Part shown: positions 33,612 to 45,228 of the stretch, piece by piece
How the letters are laid out: each line of letters begins with the position of its first letter
Numbering within the stretch: the stretch's first letter is position 1
NCBI GenBank assembly: GCA_000827495.1
Contig: KN817596.1
Span: 110,081-174,080 of the forward strand
DNA length: 64,000 nucleotides
DNA from: Hypholoma sublateritium FD-334 SS-4
Lineage: Eukaryota > Basidiomycota > Agaricomycetes > Agaricales > Strophariaceae
Direction of reading: 5' to 3'
Program-made: the position numbers and the translations under genes
Notes under the pieces: generated by a model
What the model was told of the DNA's origin: nothing
The model's input: only the letters and a program-made list of their open reading frames with translations
The model's database searches: none

Positions 33612-34298
33612 TCATGAGACACTGAGACTCCACTCTCCTGAGCGGCGGGAATAATTGGAAATTCCGAGGAAGCGAGTATGACCCATGAGAAAGTCGATTC
33701 GCTTCATGCCCCCTTGTTTCTCCATTTTATAGTCTTGTGACGACCGCTGACGTCTGTAGCGCTGTTCATACGCTCGAGTTGCGCGCCGACGGTCATCTGA
33801 AGTTGGTAGAGAGTCGAATTCCTGAGATGTAATATTTTTGCGCAGGGAGTGGTAAACTGCGTCAAGGACGTCCTCGAGGGAGACAAACGATCCGTTGGAC
33901 GCGTAAACCTTGACCGTCCATGGCAAATGGGAAGAGTCGATTCTCATAAAAGATGTAGAGGGAAATGTGGCAGGCTCCGAGAGAACACGTCGCGATATGG
34001 CCTTGTAATTATGCCTTGCTGTGCTTGGGTGATCCACCAAGTCCCATGTCATCGGTGCCGCCGTACGTAGCAGCGGATGAGACCGAATGGGCTCTGTGTA
34101 TGTCTGCCGTCGAATTGGCTTGACAGGTGGGTATGCCGCAGCATATGGTACGGGCAAGTTATGTGTCTGGAAGGGAGGGGTGACGGGTCCTGAGTCGGAA
34201 GAAATGCTGGAAGCAGAAAATGAAAGCGCTGGGGTAGGAGGCGAATGGAATAGATTCTGGTACGCAAAGCGAACCTGCTTTGGAAGGATCCCCGGCAT
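33612..34298 (-). CDS. DUF6699-type protein (228 aa)
   Basis: A single open frame starts at ATG 34298. The N-terminal third is Ser/Pro/Tyr-rich (PPTPALSFSASSISS, PVPYAAAYPPVKP). The conserved part reads MTWDLVDHP, then SSHLPWTVKVYASNGSFVSL, EDVLDAVYHSLRKNITSQEF, and near the end GGMKRIDFLMGHTRFLGIS. The WDL...LPW.....VY.....VSLEDVLDA...L.......EF...RIDFL.G.T.F.GLS pattern is that of DUF6699, a family common in basidiomycetes and of unknown function. No membrane segment or signal peptide is seen. Confidence 0.75.
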   Translation of the reverse strand: MPGILPKQVRFAYQNLFHSPPTPALSFSASSISSDSGPVTPPFQTHNLPVPYAAAYPPVKPIRRQTYTEPIRSHPLLRTAAPMTWDLVDHPSTARHNYKAISRRVLSEPATFPSTSFMRIDSSHLPWTVKVYASNGSFVSLEDVLDAVYHSLRKNITSQEFDSLPTSDDRRRATRAYEQRYRRQRSSQDYKMEKQGGMKRIDFLMGHTRFLGISNYSRRSGEWSLSVS

Positions 34299-35980
34299 TG
34301 TGGTGATCGTCGTATGCGGTGTAAGGATGTAAATTATCGGTAGGAGGCGATGGGTTGAGTATAGTCGGTGAATGGATGTTGCAGCGTAATTCGTGTCTTA
34401 TATAAGTCTATTATGCTGCGGACTAAGTCACCTTGCGTAACGCAGGACTGGATTTCGGGACAGTGTGTACTGCCTTATCTCCGAGATTTCCTTCTACTAC
34501 AGGGTCAAGCTTGCTCCATTGTCCATACATTACGATTCCTATGCAACTCCGTGTAAGAAAATGTGGATCTTCGCAACATATCGGTCAGTGTCCCCGTCTG
34601 CCACGAAGGAAAATGATCCACTAATGCTGTGCTGCTACGGTACGTACAGGGAACTAATAATGTTTGCCACTGATATGCATCCGTTCAGTAGGGTTGCTCA
34701 CTCCACGTAAGCGCCCAAGCTCGACCGTTGCGAGCCTCGAGGCAACGGAATGCAGTGCACCGAGCATCCGGATCATAAATCCCGCCCTCGGATCAAAACA
34801 GCCTCGGGTGGCGCTTGGGCTGCGCAGCCTCTTCGGTATCCACACGGAACCAGACAAAGATGGTTTTTAGTGGATTTTAGGGGGACATTTTCAAGCTCTT
34901 GGCCTAAAACGCGCAAAGACACTCTCATTATCATACCTCAACAGGCGGAGGACTTCTGAGCAATCTCGGTTCACTCTTTAACTCTTTGTTTCAAGTTCTG
35001 TTGAAAGCATGTAACAGACTGGGAGATCTGAGAGCACTAAATGTAACTGCAGTTTTTACGACAACAATGAGAATTATTTATGACTTCAAGAAAATTCCTG
35101 GGATTTAGTACCCGGACTAGGGAGTGGAATGGACAACTTGCACGAGATACTATGCCGTCCGATTTGACCGACAGGGCATGTCCATTCTAAGATCTAGAAA
35201 CCATGCTATGGTTTAGTTCTCTCTACACTATTCCAACGATCTTCCCCTTCTTTCAGTTTCTCAGTGCCGAATTCAAGTCTGCGCGGCTTTTGCACAACCT
35301 TCAGTACTTTTCCTTTTCGGCCGTTTTCACATCTCAGAAAGACATCCAGCTTGAAAGCGCACCATGCCAGTAACTTCTGTTGATTCTACTCTGATATTTT
35401 CTGCAGCCAAATAAGATGATCTGATTCATATAAAGTATAGCGTACCAATATTCTTCGTCATCGTAAACGAGTATAAGGTCGTCATCCGAAGATCTGACAT
35501 CCTGAAAGGATAACCTTTGCCAAAGGAATATAATACAGTCAGAAAGCCACCCAGTACGACTACCTCAGAATGGGCTAATTGCGTGGGGCGGATATTGTGG
35601 TGGCCGCGATGAACGATGAGTCACTTGTCTATTTGCATTTCGCTATTCCCTTATAAATCTAACAACAGGCCAGATCTTGTTGCGCTACGAATTCCTTTGA
35701 TAGACGTACACCCATTGGTGTGCCATTCCCCTTGCATCCACCAGCGCGCCATAGAAAATGGAGTCCCCAAAAGGGTGGCTCGATCGAGACTCACAAATGA
35801 CTCGGAGTTGAATGTAATGGACTGGATTCCGCAGGTCCTGCTCTTTTGAACGGTACTTGTTATTGACCTGGAGTCATGATATATTGCATCATCCGGTACC
35901 CTTCCGTAATAGACTCAAATCGCTGCGCAAGAATAATATACATGTTAAGACCGATGTGAAGGAGCCACGCCCGGTCCCTT
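34299..35980. other. Gene-free intergenic region
   Basis: This is upstream of the DUF6699 gene and downstream of the ABC transporter gene. Only short frames occur and none is recognisable. The segment 34690-34850 is GC-richer than its surroundings but shows no coding pattern I can name. Confidence 0.4.
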
Positions 35981-38527
35981 CTATTGGGCGAAAGCGCTGG
36001 CTTGTATTTCGTACAACTTGGCGTATTCGCCTTGTTTGATCATCAGTTCATCATGTGAGCCCGACTCACATATGGCGCCATCTTTCATGCAGCTACGCAG
36101 TAATGGAGTGAGTGGGCATCAATGTCGATGAAAGGCAGCGTAGACATACATAATTTGGTCAGCGTATTTGGTCAAATGCCCGAAACGGTGGGTGACAAAG
36201 ACCAACGTCTTTCCATCGCGGACTTTGATAAGGTTCTCGAATAACTTGTGCTCCGCCTCTGCATCCAAAGCAGAGCTGGGTTCGTCTACTGCCACGAATT
36301 TGATCTTTCCCGATTGGAATCTCATAAAAGAGCGTGCACTATATGGGAATATGATGTCAGAAACGTTTAGCGCTGAAACTTGAAGATCGAAGTACTTACG
36401 CCACGACCTTTTGGCGCTCGCCACCGGAGATATCAATCTTCTTCCGCAGCGCTTCCATTTCCTTGTACAGGAAGTGTGATTTCTTGTTGTATAGATTCAT
36501 CTCGAACGGTTTTATCATGGGCTCTAGGATAGTGTCCATTCCGTCTTTGAGTTTAGAGATAAATTCGGTCGCACCGCCCTGCTCTGCTGCTTGCTCTACA
36601 AGGCTCCCATCACCGACTTTGGCGTGATACCCCAGACCAATGTTCTCGCGTAGGGACAATGGGTAGAGTTGGCTATCTTGGCTGAGAAGCGCTGTTGCTT
36701 CGTGCAGGTCGGAAACGATGTATTCGGCGGAGGGCCGGCCGTCGATGTGCACTGTGCCGGAAGAGGGGTCGTAGAGGCGTGATAGAATGCGGATGAGAGT
36801 GGACTTGCCACTCCCATTAGCGCCGACGATGACTACGAGCTGCCCTGCTTGGATTTTCAGCGAGACGGCGTTCAGCGATGGGGACGTCTTCTGTGTGCCT
36901 GGATATAAGAAGGTGACAGAGCTGGAGAGTGACACGTTACACAGGTTCAAGGTGAAATCTTATAGGTTGCATACCTCAAATCGAACGACATGCCCTTCGA
37001 CGGCTTCTCGCCGGTATTATGCGGGTAGGGGATTATGCCTTTATCCATGGCAGTCACAGGTAGGTCCTCAGAGCGGTAAATATTTTTCAATGATGACAAA
37101 CTACGGTTCACGACTTGGGCTTGAGACAAGGTCATTGACAACGAGAAGCGTAGATGAGTGGACGATTGTTGGAGAAGCGCAACTGAGGATATCGAAAAGT
37201 TCGCTGGATGTAACGCGGCGTTCAGCGCGCAAAAAATCTGAATGCTCGATTAGTTAGCGCCCTGGGCGAAGCTGCGGGGACCGGGAGCTTACCATTGGGG
37301 CGAATTCGGTCACTTCGAATATCATGTCGTTTATGAGAGGGGTCCGGTACATGTACTGATAAAATGGGTGCATAGTGCTCAGGTCCCCCAGTTCACGACA
37401 GGCGCGCTGATATTCTGCAAGGGTGCGGGCGTGTAAAGCGGACCAGGAATTATCACCACATATGACGTACCAGATACGATCCACCCTGCCAGCCCACTGC
37501 TTATGATATCCTGTCGTAGATCTCCATCTGCTAACTTTTCGAGCGCCTTGATCCTTTGATGCGTTGGATTTGATATATAGCCGAAAAACACTGCGCAATC
37601 ATTGTTATTAGGGAGTGCGTATATCCCGAACATTGGAATCTACCTTTGCTCCATAGTGCAGGCGTGATGTATGTGGTGAGGAGTGGGTGAGATAGGGATA
37701 GGAGGACAAACCAAGGTCCTCCCGTTGACCGTGCCACATGGCCAATGAAGGCCATTTGGCTCCCACTCTGCAGGACGTTATTGGTTAGTCGAATGAGACT
37801 GTCTAATGCTTCCCAAGCTTCTCTAGCGCTTGCCCCTGACTTGCTGGCGGCCTCTGTTCCAAGGATTAGCATAAAGCAGTAAACTTCGGGATGATATTCA
37901 GAACCTTGTGACGTCGCAAGGTCTAGGTGTAGATTCGCCTTCATGAGGAGAAGTTGTAGATGCCCAGTGACTTTAGAGTAGAGGATGGTATGCATCTTGT
38001 TGCTGAAATTGCGACATGGCGACTCTCGAGTCTCATTGCATTAATAGTAGAAAAATTACGTACCCATACCACTTCAACGAGGCAAACAGGAAAGCACATG
38101 CGAGTCGCAAAAATATCGCGAAAGATATCTCATACACATCTGGCGTTCCCGAAAGAAGACCAGCCTCAATCTGCATGGAACATGAACAGAAAGTTACAAC
38201 TAAAGCGAGGATGACACATACAATTCTGAGCAGCTTATCGGAGAATGCGAGAAGGAGCAAGTCTTGCAATCCGTGGACAAATTTGCAGAAAAGATATACG
38301 ATCAAGTGATAGGGTGCAACAGTATAAACGTCGGTAACAAGGTGCAAAACGAAGGGGCTGATGTCTTGGATCTCCTTCCAGAGTTTCTTTGGCGCCTCGA
38401 ATACGGTTGAATGCGAACCTTCCATACGCAAGGACCATACACCGAGTTGCAGGTCTTCGACAGCCTGGTTTCCACTGCCATTGTCCGTTGGCTCTTCTTG
38501 GTCGGACGAATGATACTCGGGGGTCAT
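35981..38527 (-). CDS. ABC transporter half-molecule (membrane domain plus ATPase domain)
   Basis: Nine minus-strand exons are predicted: 38064-38527, 37905-38002, 37644-37853, 37471-37590, 37293-37414, 36975-37237, 36400-36921, 36150-36338 and 35981-36092. They give 699 aa with consistent phases. The N-terminal two thirds hold hydrophobic segments (LIVYLFCKFVHG, LLRIVCVILALVVTF, ISFAIFLRLACAFLFASL, WFVLLSLSHPLLTTYI). The C-terminal ATPase has Walker A GANGSGKST, Q-loop near LLSQDSQLYPLSLRENIG, signature ISGGERQ, Walker B IKFVAVDEPSSALD and switch histidine VFVTHR. One membrane and one ATP domain make a half-transporter that would act as a dimer. The signature lacks the usual leading Leu. The intron at 37854-37904 is in frame, so retention would simply add 17 residues. 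The substrate is unknown. It shares its upstream region with the BuGZ-like gene. Confidence 0.88.
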
Positions 38528-38773
38528 ATTCGAGATTGTTAGGCATCTGGGCGAGGAAAGGTGTGCATTTTATAGACTTTTCCCTCACCCGCAGCATTAT
38601 GCTTTGCTCGTGGTGGCTCGGGACCGTCGAAGCGTTTTCATCGGAAGGTTGGTTGACTCTTACAGTGATCGGCCTTCGCCGAACGGTTCGATCTCCGCCA
38701 TGAATTTCGCACACGTCCGTCATCTCGCTTTTCTCCCCGAACTGCCATCTCAAAATCTCCCCGAAATCTCACA
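38528..38773. promoter_or_regulatory. 246-bp divergent promoter between ABC transporter and BuGZ-like gene
   Basis: The start codons at 38527 (minus) and 38774 (plus) are only 246 bp apart, so both promoters and 5' leaders must lie here. No TATA box or named operator is obvious. Confidence 0.6.
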
Positions 38774-40235
38774 ATGGCGAAAAAGAAGAACAAACAGGTA
38801 AATCGCCCGAAAATAGCCATATATACGAAGCTAACCTTTTGCAGATCATCCGACCATGGTGCTGGTATTGCGAGCGCGAATTTGAAGATGAGAAAGGTAC
38901 GTCTGACTCATGAGACTCATGCCTGCATACTGCTGAAATATGCCCAGTGTTAATGCAGCACCAAAAGGCCAAGCACTTCAAGTGTAACATGTGCCCCAGA
39001 AGACTGAATACCGCTGGAGGATTAGCCGTTCACATCCAACAAGTTCACAAGCTCGAGCCTGAGAAGTACGTACCTTGCCACACGATAACGACAGTCACTC
39101 ACATAGCATTTAATAGCCTGCCTCGTATTGAGAATGCTCTTCCTGGTCGAGACGGATACGAAGTAGAGATTTTCGGCATGGAAGGCATCCCCGCTCCCGA
39201 TGTTGCCGATTACAAGCGTCGAAAGGAAATCGAACTCGGTCTCTCAGCCGGATCCATTTCCCAGCCACCTCCCAAGCGAGCTAAAGTCGAGAATCGCCCA
39301 CTTTCCGAAGAGGAGTTGCGTCGCCAACTCGCTGAACACAAAGCATTGATGGGGCTCTCTGCCCCGGAGACTTCAACCGCAACGGAGTCGAGCTCTGGAG
39401 CCGTATACGGTGCGCCGCAGACGTATGCTACTCCACCCCAGATGCCTCCGCCTATGAGCGGCGGCATGCCTCCCATGCCTCCGCCAGGTATGTTCCCGCC
39501 GGGAATGCCTCCCCCTGGAGCCTTTCCGCCAGGTGGATTCCCTCCATTCATGCCAGGTTTCCCGCCTGGGTACGTTATCTTATTCAGCGTCTGTTTCGCA
39601 TCTAACAACCGATTATATGCAGTGGTCCTCCACCGGGGTTCGCTATGCCCAACTTCCCGCCTGGTGCCCCGCCATTCCCCCCAGGCCCGCCAGGTGCGCT
39701 CGGCCGCCCTCCATTCCCTCCTCCACCAGGTTTCGGCCCGCCGGGCATGGGATTACCCGGAGCACCTGCGTTTTCGCCCCCACCTCCACCTCAGTTTGTA
39801 CCTGCACAGATGCAGCAGAATGCACCAGGTCCTCCCCCCGGAAACGCGAGCCAGCCACCTCCGCAACAACCTCCGCAATCGCAGCAGTTGCAGCAGTCGC
39901 AGCAACCATCGCAGCCTCAGCAAGCACCATCGCGCCCGGAACCTTCCCGAACTGAAGAACGTGTGCGTCAGCCTGTGTTGACTCTTCCTGATCCATCGCG
40001 GTCGCAGACAAATGCAGAGTTCAAGAAGCTTACCGACCTCAAATTCAAAGACGCCAACTTCTCTCCCGTGCGTATATTTCTAAATGTCTAATATTATACG
40101 AAATTCATTTTCTTTCAGGATGAACACCGTGCAATCCATCCCAAGTATTTCCTCGCGAAATTAGATGACAACAGTGCCATATCATCAGATGAATCTCGTG
40201 GGAAGAAGCGTGCTCGTGCAGAAGACTTCCTGTGA
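38774..40235 (+). CDS. BuGZ/ZNF207-like C2H2 zinc-finger protein
   Basis: Six exons are predicted (38774-38797, 38845-38896, 38948-39065, 39117-39569, 39623-40067, 40119-40235), giving 402 aa. The N-terminus MAKKKNKQ is followed by PWCWYCEREFEDEKVLMQHQ, KAKHFKCNMCPRRLNTAGGL and AVHIQQVHKLEPE, two C2H2 fingers. Next come IENALPGRDGYEVEIFGMEG and IPAPDVADYKRRKE, the hallmark order of ZNF207/BuGZ and plant SUF4. Human BuGZ binds Bub3 and microtubules and helps spindle assembly. The middle is very rich in Pro, Gly, Met and Gln (residues about 150-320), the low-complexity type that drives phase separation in BuGZ. A clear Bub3-binding GLEBS motif is not evident to me. The C-terminus ends GKKRARAEDFL, with a basic patch. 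Introns are 47-53 bp. Confidence 0.9.
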
Positions 40236-42719
40236 ATGATTATGGGTAGGCCCTCCTTCATCGCGATAACGGTCTCCGACGATGCTGATGTTGTTATTAG
40301 ATCAAGCCGAGGGCACCACGGCGGAGGCTTACCAGTCTGTCCCATCGTCCAGCCCCTTTCCTTCCGTTCCGCTGCTCATTGCTGTCTTTTGGAGTGACAT
40401 CGTCCCACGACAAGTACTGCGACGATCCAGCGAACAGAGACGGGTAGGCAGCCCAAGGTTTTCATTTATTCTCCTTTTCGCGTTTCTTTGTGTTTGCACA
40501 CACCTGCTTTTGAACCCCGTCGTACTTAGGTTCGTGTATTCCACGCTTCACGGCTTGATAGGCACTGTACATCGTGACGGTCGGTCATTTCTCTTCCATA
40601 ATTCATACTCCATACAACGTTCGACACACGGAAGGTCGGTGGCTTTATACGCGTGATTCGCTGCTGAGTGTATACAGAGCCGTTGCATTGGTATTCTGAA
40701 CTCTATTGACCCCAGGGCGCACTGCACAATATTTGAGGCGAATGGTATGAGTTACTCGCGAATGAGCTGACCCGTTTCTCAGAAAAATACAGCCCATCCA
40801 ATATCATCCAGCGAATTGGCCGGTGGGCTCGTCTACCGTGACATGTCGTATGATTGTTTTTTTTTGACTGCCAGCTTACTTGGGAACGTATGCGAGGCTT
40901 CTATCCTTGTAGCAACATTTACTATACGGCTGTTTCGTGACGCCGATATGGCGAACGACAGTGTACTGGTATCAAATACCCACTTGCGTAGTAGGTATGT
41001 AGTCCAGATCGGTAACGTAAATTTGTATGTAGAGGCTAGAATCTGTCCGACGGAATCATGGCCACACGCTGGCTATGATTCCGTCTTGACTTCGATCTAC
41101 TTATACCTACCTGGTCGCGCCAGAAATGATGTCGGCGAAACGTTAAGGGCACATCAGTATCGTTTCTGAGAGCGTATTTGGATGGGTTTGCCGTATTTGG
41201 GTCGCATGCATTGTGTCTGATGCTGGCGCTGAGGCCTGAGGTTGCGGAGTATTGTAAATTTCCGTGGGCCCCTACCGTCCTCCAAATGGCTCACGCCTCA
41301 CACTGACTCAAGGTTGGTGCGTAGTTGAGTAGGTACTGAGAAATTTCAGTAACTTCCGCCACATCTCTTCTCGTGCTTGCAATGCAACTTCCTCCCGAAG
41401 AACTCCGGACAAACGTCATATTTGTATTCATGATCAGTCTTCAGCTTCAATGTCAGTCGGTTATCACTCTATTTCGGCGTTTTCCACATAAACCCTTCCT
41501 CGTCAAGGTAGGCACATTGATCACGTCGACTTCTTCCTAAGATTAGGTGTACACGAATATGTTGGCGGCAGCAGAGTGAAACTCAAGCTTTCCAGTAGTC
41601 ACGTCGACTAAGGCCGACTATCTTGCGGCTGTCTGCCACATGACATTTGCTCGTATGACTGCCAGTACCCACTGATCCTCGACGTAAGTAGGTCCAAAGT
41701 GAATGTTAAGATTTTTTGAAGTGGGAATTATTCCCGGCCATTTAGAGATATTATAATCCTCGGGATTCATCCATCTCAATCTATATGCCTCAATCATCCT
41801 CGGTATTTAAGGAGATACAAATCGCGAATAACACCCTAAAAAGTCTTCATGCCGGAGGCAAATTCTTGAAATATCTCTGCTTCGCCAGCACGCACTTGGC
41901 AGCCACTTATTATTTATAGTCAGACTTGACAGAAAAATGTAAAACTGGCCGAGACTCCTCCGCTTTGCTGCAGTACGAGGAACGTTGGTAGTCATTTGCC
42001 TCATGTTAATAATATATAGAACTCCAGAAGCAAGGCTGGCTTTTGAACGTCGATGCTCGGGCTTGGTTCGGCCTAGGTAATTGATCTCGCCACACCTCGA
42101 CAGACCTGTATCAAGCGGATTTGTACATCGTAGAATTTTTCGTATATAATTAGCATTCCTAGATTACACAGGAGGCTTGAACTGTAGCGATAATCGCTCA
42201 AAGGGAAGGCACAGGAAGGCACGCGAAGGATGCTGCTGCTAAGTACGTACAACGTACAACACCCATCAGAAGCGCTAAAGCACAGCCCAGCTCAACGGGT
42301 TCTGACGACGAGGAATGGGTTCTCGATGGAGTATGATAGCATTAGACAAAAGCAGAACTCAGCATAGATTTTCGAACATCACCGTGAAAATGGGGAATGT
42401 TTCTCCCACGTTGTTCACACGATCGCCCGCGGAGCGCTCGTACTCAGTGTCACACTACCACCAGAACGCACCTTTAACGTGTATTCCGTCAATACCTGCT
42501 GTCCTGTGCGCGAGACCATCGATAAGTACCCGATATCTCATTTCCCGCTGTTATCGCCTAGTCCTGCATGGGAACCGAACCAGCACAGGGAAATGCCGAT
42601 AAGCACAGAAGGTCTGCAAGCCAGAAGTCATCAAGAACGTACACTATAAAGGCAGGCGTACGTGGCATTTCTCGCCCTATATAGTCTCCTTGCTGTACTT
42701 TGCACACCTTCATTGAAGC
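40236..42719. other. 2.5-kb gene-free region
   Basis: Only unconvincing frames occur. Near 41380-41500 a plus-strand reading MQLPPEELRTNVIFVFMISL faintly recalls the start of an F-box gene but soon meets stops. A strong hairpin lies at 41049-41085. Upstream of 42720 a TATA-like TATATAG occurs at 42678-42684, about 40 bp before the F-box start. Confidence 0.4.
41049..41085. repeat. Hairpin: 15-bp inverted repeat with 7-base loop
   Basis: GACGGAATCATGGCC, loop ACACGCT, then GGCTATGATTCCGTC. The arms pair at 14 of 15 positions. It is isolated, away from any gene end, so it is not obviously a terminator. Confidence 0.75.
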
Positions 42720-44145
42720 ATGGACATGCTGCTCCCCCAAGAAATCTACGACGAAATCATCAGCCACCTGCACGATGACACGCCCGCCCTACGCGCGGTG
42801 TCTACGGCTAGCCACGCGTTCGTCGCTGCGGCGCAGAAGCACCTCTTCGCCCACGTCGTGCTGCACTCACCTTCGCTGCGCACTTCCAAAACGGCCCCGC
42901 GCCTGCGCGCCCTGCTCGAGCGTGCGCCGCACCTCGCACTGTATGTCGACTTCCTCGAGGTGTGTGGGCGCGAGACGCCCGCGTTCGCGTTCCATGCCCG
43001 CGAGGAAGCGCTCATGTTCTGCCTCCCTCTCATGCGCCGCCTAAAGGCGCTGCGTGTAGGGTATCGCATGGACCTACGCCGCGAGTGCCTCCTCTTCGCG
43101 CGGGGCGAGGGCGGCGGCGGCGGCGGCGGCACGAGCCTCGCGGGCGTGCTCGCTGACACGCTGCGCCTCCCGTCGCTCGCATGCGTCGAATTCACGCACC
43201 TCCCCGTCGCACTCGTCGCGCACTGCCGCAACCTGCGCGCCGTCGCGCTTCAAGATCCCGACACGCACGACGCCGTCGTCCGCGCGTGGGTCGCCGCACG
43301 CGACGCGAACACTGCCAGCCCGGTGCAGCGCCGCGAAGGGGCGCCCGTCGCACTCGCGTTCCTGCAGCTCGACTACGCGGGCAGCGAGATCCGCGACAGC
43401 CTGCGCGGCGCGGGGTTTGCTTTCGGCGCGTTGCGGCGGCTTTCCATCGGTGCACTCGACTGCGCCGATGCCGACTGCACGACGGGCCTCAGCGGCGTGC
43501 TGCGCGAGTGCGCGTCGACCCTCGAGGCGCTGGAGCTCGACGAACCCAGAGTACACTGTGCGCGCCTTACCTCTTCTCCGTGATACGCTCATGCACACCC
43601 CATTCCGTTACAGCGCTCCCGCCTCCCGTCGGCGCCGATCCTCTCCCGTGGGGTGACCTCTGTGCGCTACGCACCCTGCGCGTCAACCTAGCGTTCGCGA
43701 CCGAAGACGATGCGGAAGGCACGGCACCCGCTGGGCAGCACTTGCTCTGGCTCGAGCGCATGCTCAGGCGCATGCCGTCCACGCTCGAGGAAGTCGTCCT
43801 GCAGGACTACACCGACTATTGGGACTACTTCACCGACGACGTGTACGTCTCCGCGTGGACGCGCATCGTCGCACTGCTCGGCGATCGCACGCGCTTCCCG
43901 CGGTTCTGCACGTTCGTCGTCGATTCGAAGCGCAGCGTCACGGAAAAGATTCGGCAGCAGGTGCTCGCACTGCAGCCGCAGACGCCTCCGTTCGATGTCC
44001 GCCTTGGGCCCGGTAAGCCTGCTTGCTCGTCGTCTGTGTCGAAATGCCTTGGTCTGAATCCCGCACAGGTCAGCTGCCAGGCAAACTCGGTCGCTCGTTT
44101 CTTAAAACGCTATTTGGAAGAGATTGGCAAGCTTCCGACATTTAA
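42720..44145 (+). CDS. F-box protein, paralogue 1 (437 aa)
   Basis: Three exons (42720-43557, 43614-44012, 44069-44145) give 437 aa. The F-box is at the extreme N-terminus (LLPQEIYDEIISHLHDDTPA, then LRAVSTASHAFVAAAQKHLF). The rest has leucine-spaced stretches (LALYVDFLEV, LKALRVGYRM, LEALELDE, LEEVVLQDY) without a named repeat class. A Gly run (EGGGGGGG) lies near residue 137. Exons are GC-rich. The gene is a clear paralogue of the one at 48472, sharing F-box, length and the position of the last intron. The probable role is substrate adaptor of an SCF ubiquitin ligase, inferred from the F-box alone. Confidence 0.82.
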
Positions 44146-45228
44146 GCGACCTAACGTAAATATAAACATGTATTAGTTTTTGCAGTGAATTCAAGACAAC
44201 TTTTTACGCGGCGCATCTCATTGATAGGGATTCTTGAAGAAAGGAACTGCGGAGCTGGAGGTTTACCACGAGATAGATGCATCAATATTGACTAACCATC
44301 TCCAATGTTCCTTCTGGCATTTTCGTTCGACGCTCGAATCCTGGCAATTAAAAGTCAACAATGCCCATTTGCTCGCTGAAAACTATACAACTCTGCATCC
44401 GGCGTGCCAATATGCCCGTCCGTGAAGTGTTGAGGAGTCCGAACGATCGGTACGAACCTACCCCAGAACACACGTCAGTCGCAGAAAGTCAAGACACCTG
44501 TTCTTACTCTGTACAGTCGTCCTTGGGCGATTCTCACTGATAAGACGATGTCAGTGATCGCAGTTCGTGGAACTCACTGCACTTCGCATGAATACAGAAA
44601 GCCTGCAAAGCACCAGTGGGGCGCCGGGCTAGCGAGCGCGACGATGCAGCCGGTCGATACGTCGTATTGGATTTAGGAGAGCGCAGCCATCGATCTTGCA
44701 TCGCGAGTCACCGATAAGTGTCAAGAAGCCAGCGCAGATATAAATAAGACGAGCACCACTAATCGTAGGAAGAGCCCACGTGCGTTTCTTCAGACGTTGT
44801 TGAAAAGCCGACACCTTCCTGATCGGTATGCAATGTCGTTCAAAACGCGAGCAACGATGACGCGCCTGTAGAGCAGCATCTAAGAAGTTGTCGCACAACG
44901 CCCATCCAGACAGATCTGCTTGGTCTGCAAAGAAAGTCGTCCCATAGATTGTCAGGCCTAGTCCGTCGCACGCATTAGCAATCGAGAAAGGATCAAGCAA
45001 TCTTTCCTGTCGAGCACTTATCGCTTGATATCCTTCTGTAAGATGAATGAAAGCAGAACGCCACGATTGGTCTATGGAATAGGATCATCTCGCATTAATA
45101 AGGCTGGGTAAGGAACCGAGAGCAGACTAGCGATATGGAAAATAGTGAAATCTATACGGGGCGACCCGAGATAAGTAAATACCGATTTTATCCAGAACGG
45201 TATAAATGATGGTTCAAGTACCATCCCT
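44146..45228. other. Gene-free region between F-box paralogue 1 and PDA1
   Basis: A minus-strand frame of 123 codons (44629-45000) is open but has no recognisable domain or intron support. Nothing else is seen. Confidence 0.4.

Noticed and set aside
40816..41169. Plus-strand 117-codon frame
   Set aside because: It spans the hairpin at 41049-41085 and has no family-like features; it is probably non-coding.
44629..45000. Minus-strand 123-codon frame downstream of PDA1
   Set aside because: No recognisable motif, no conserved neighbour and no plausible promoter. It may be chance.
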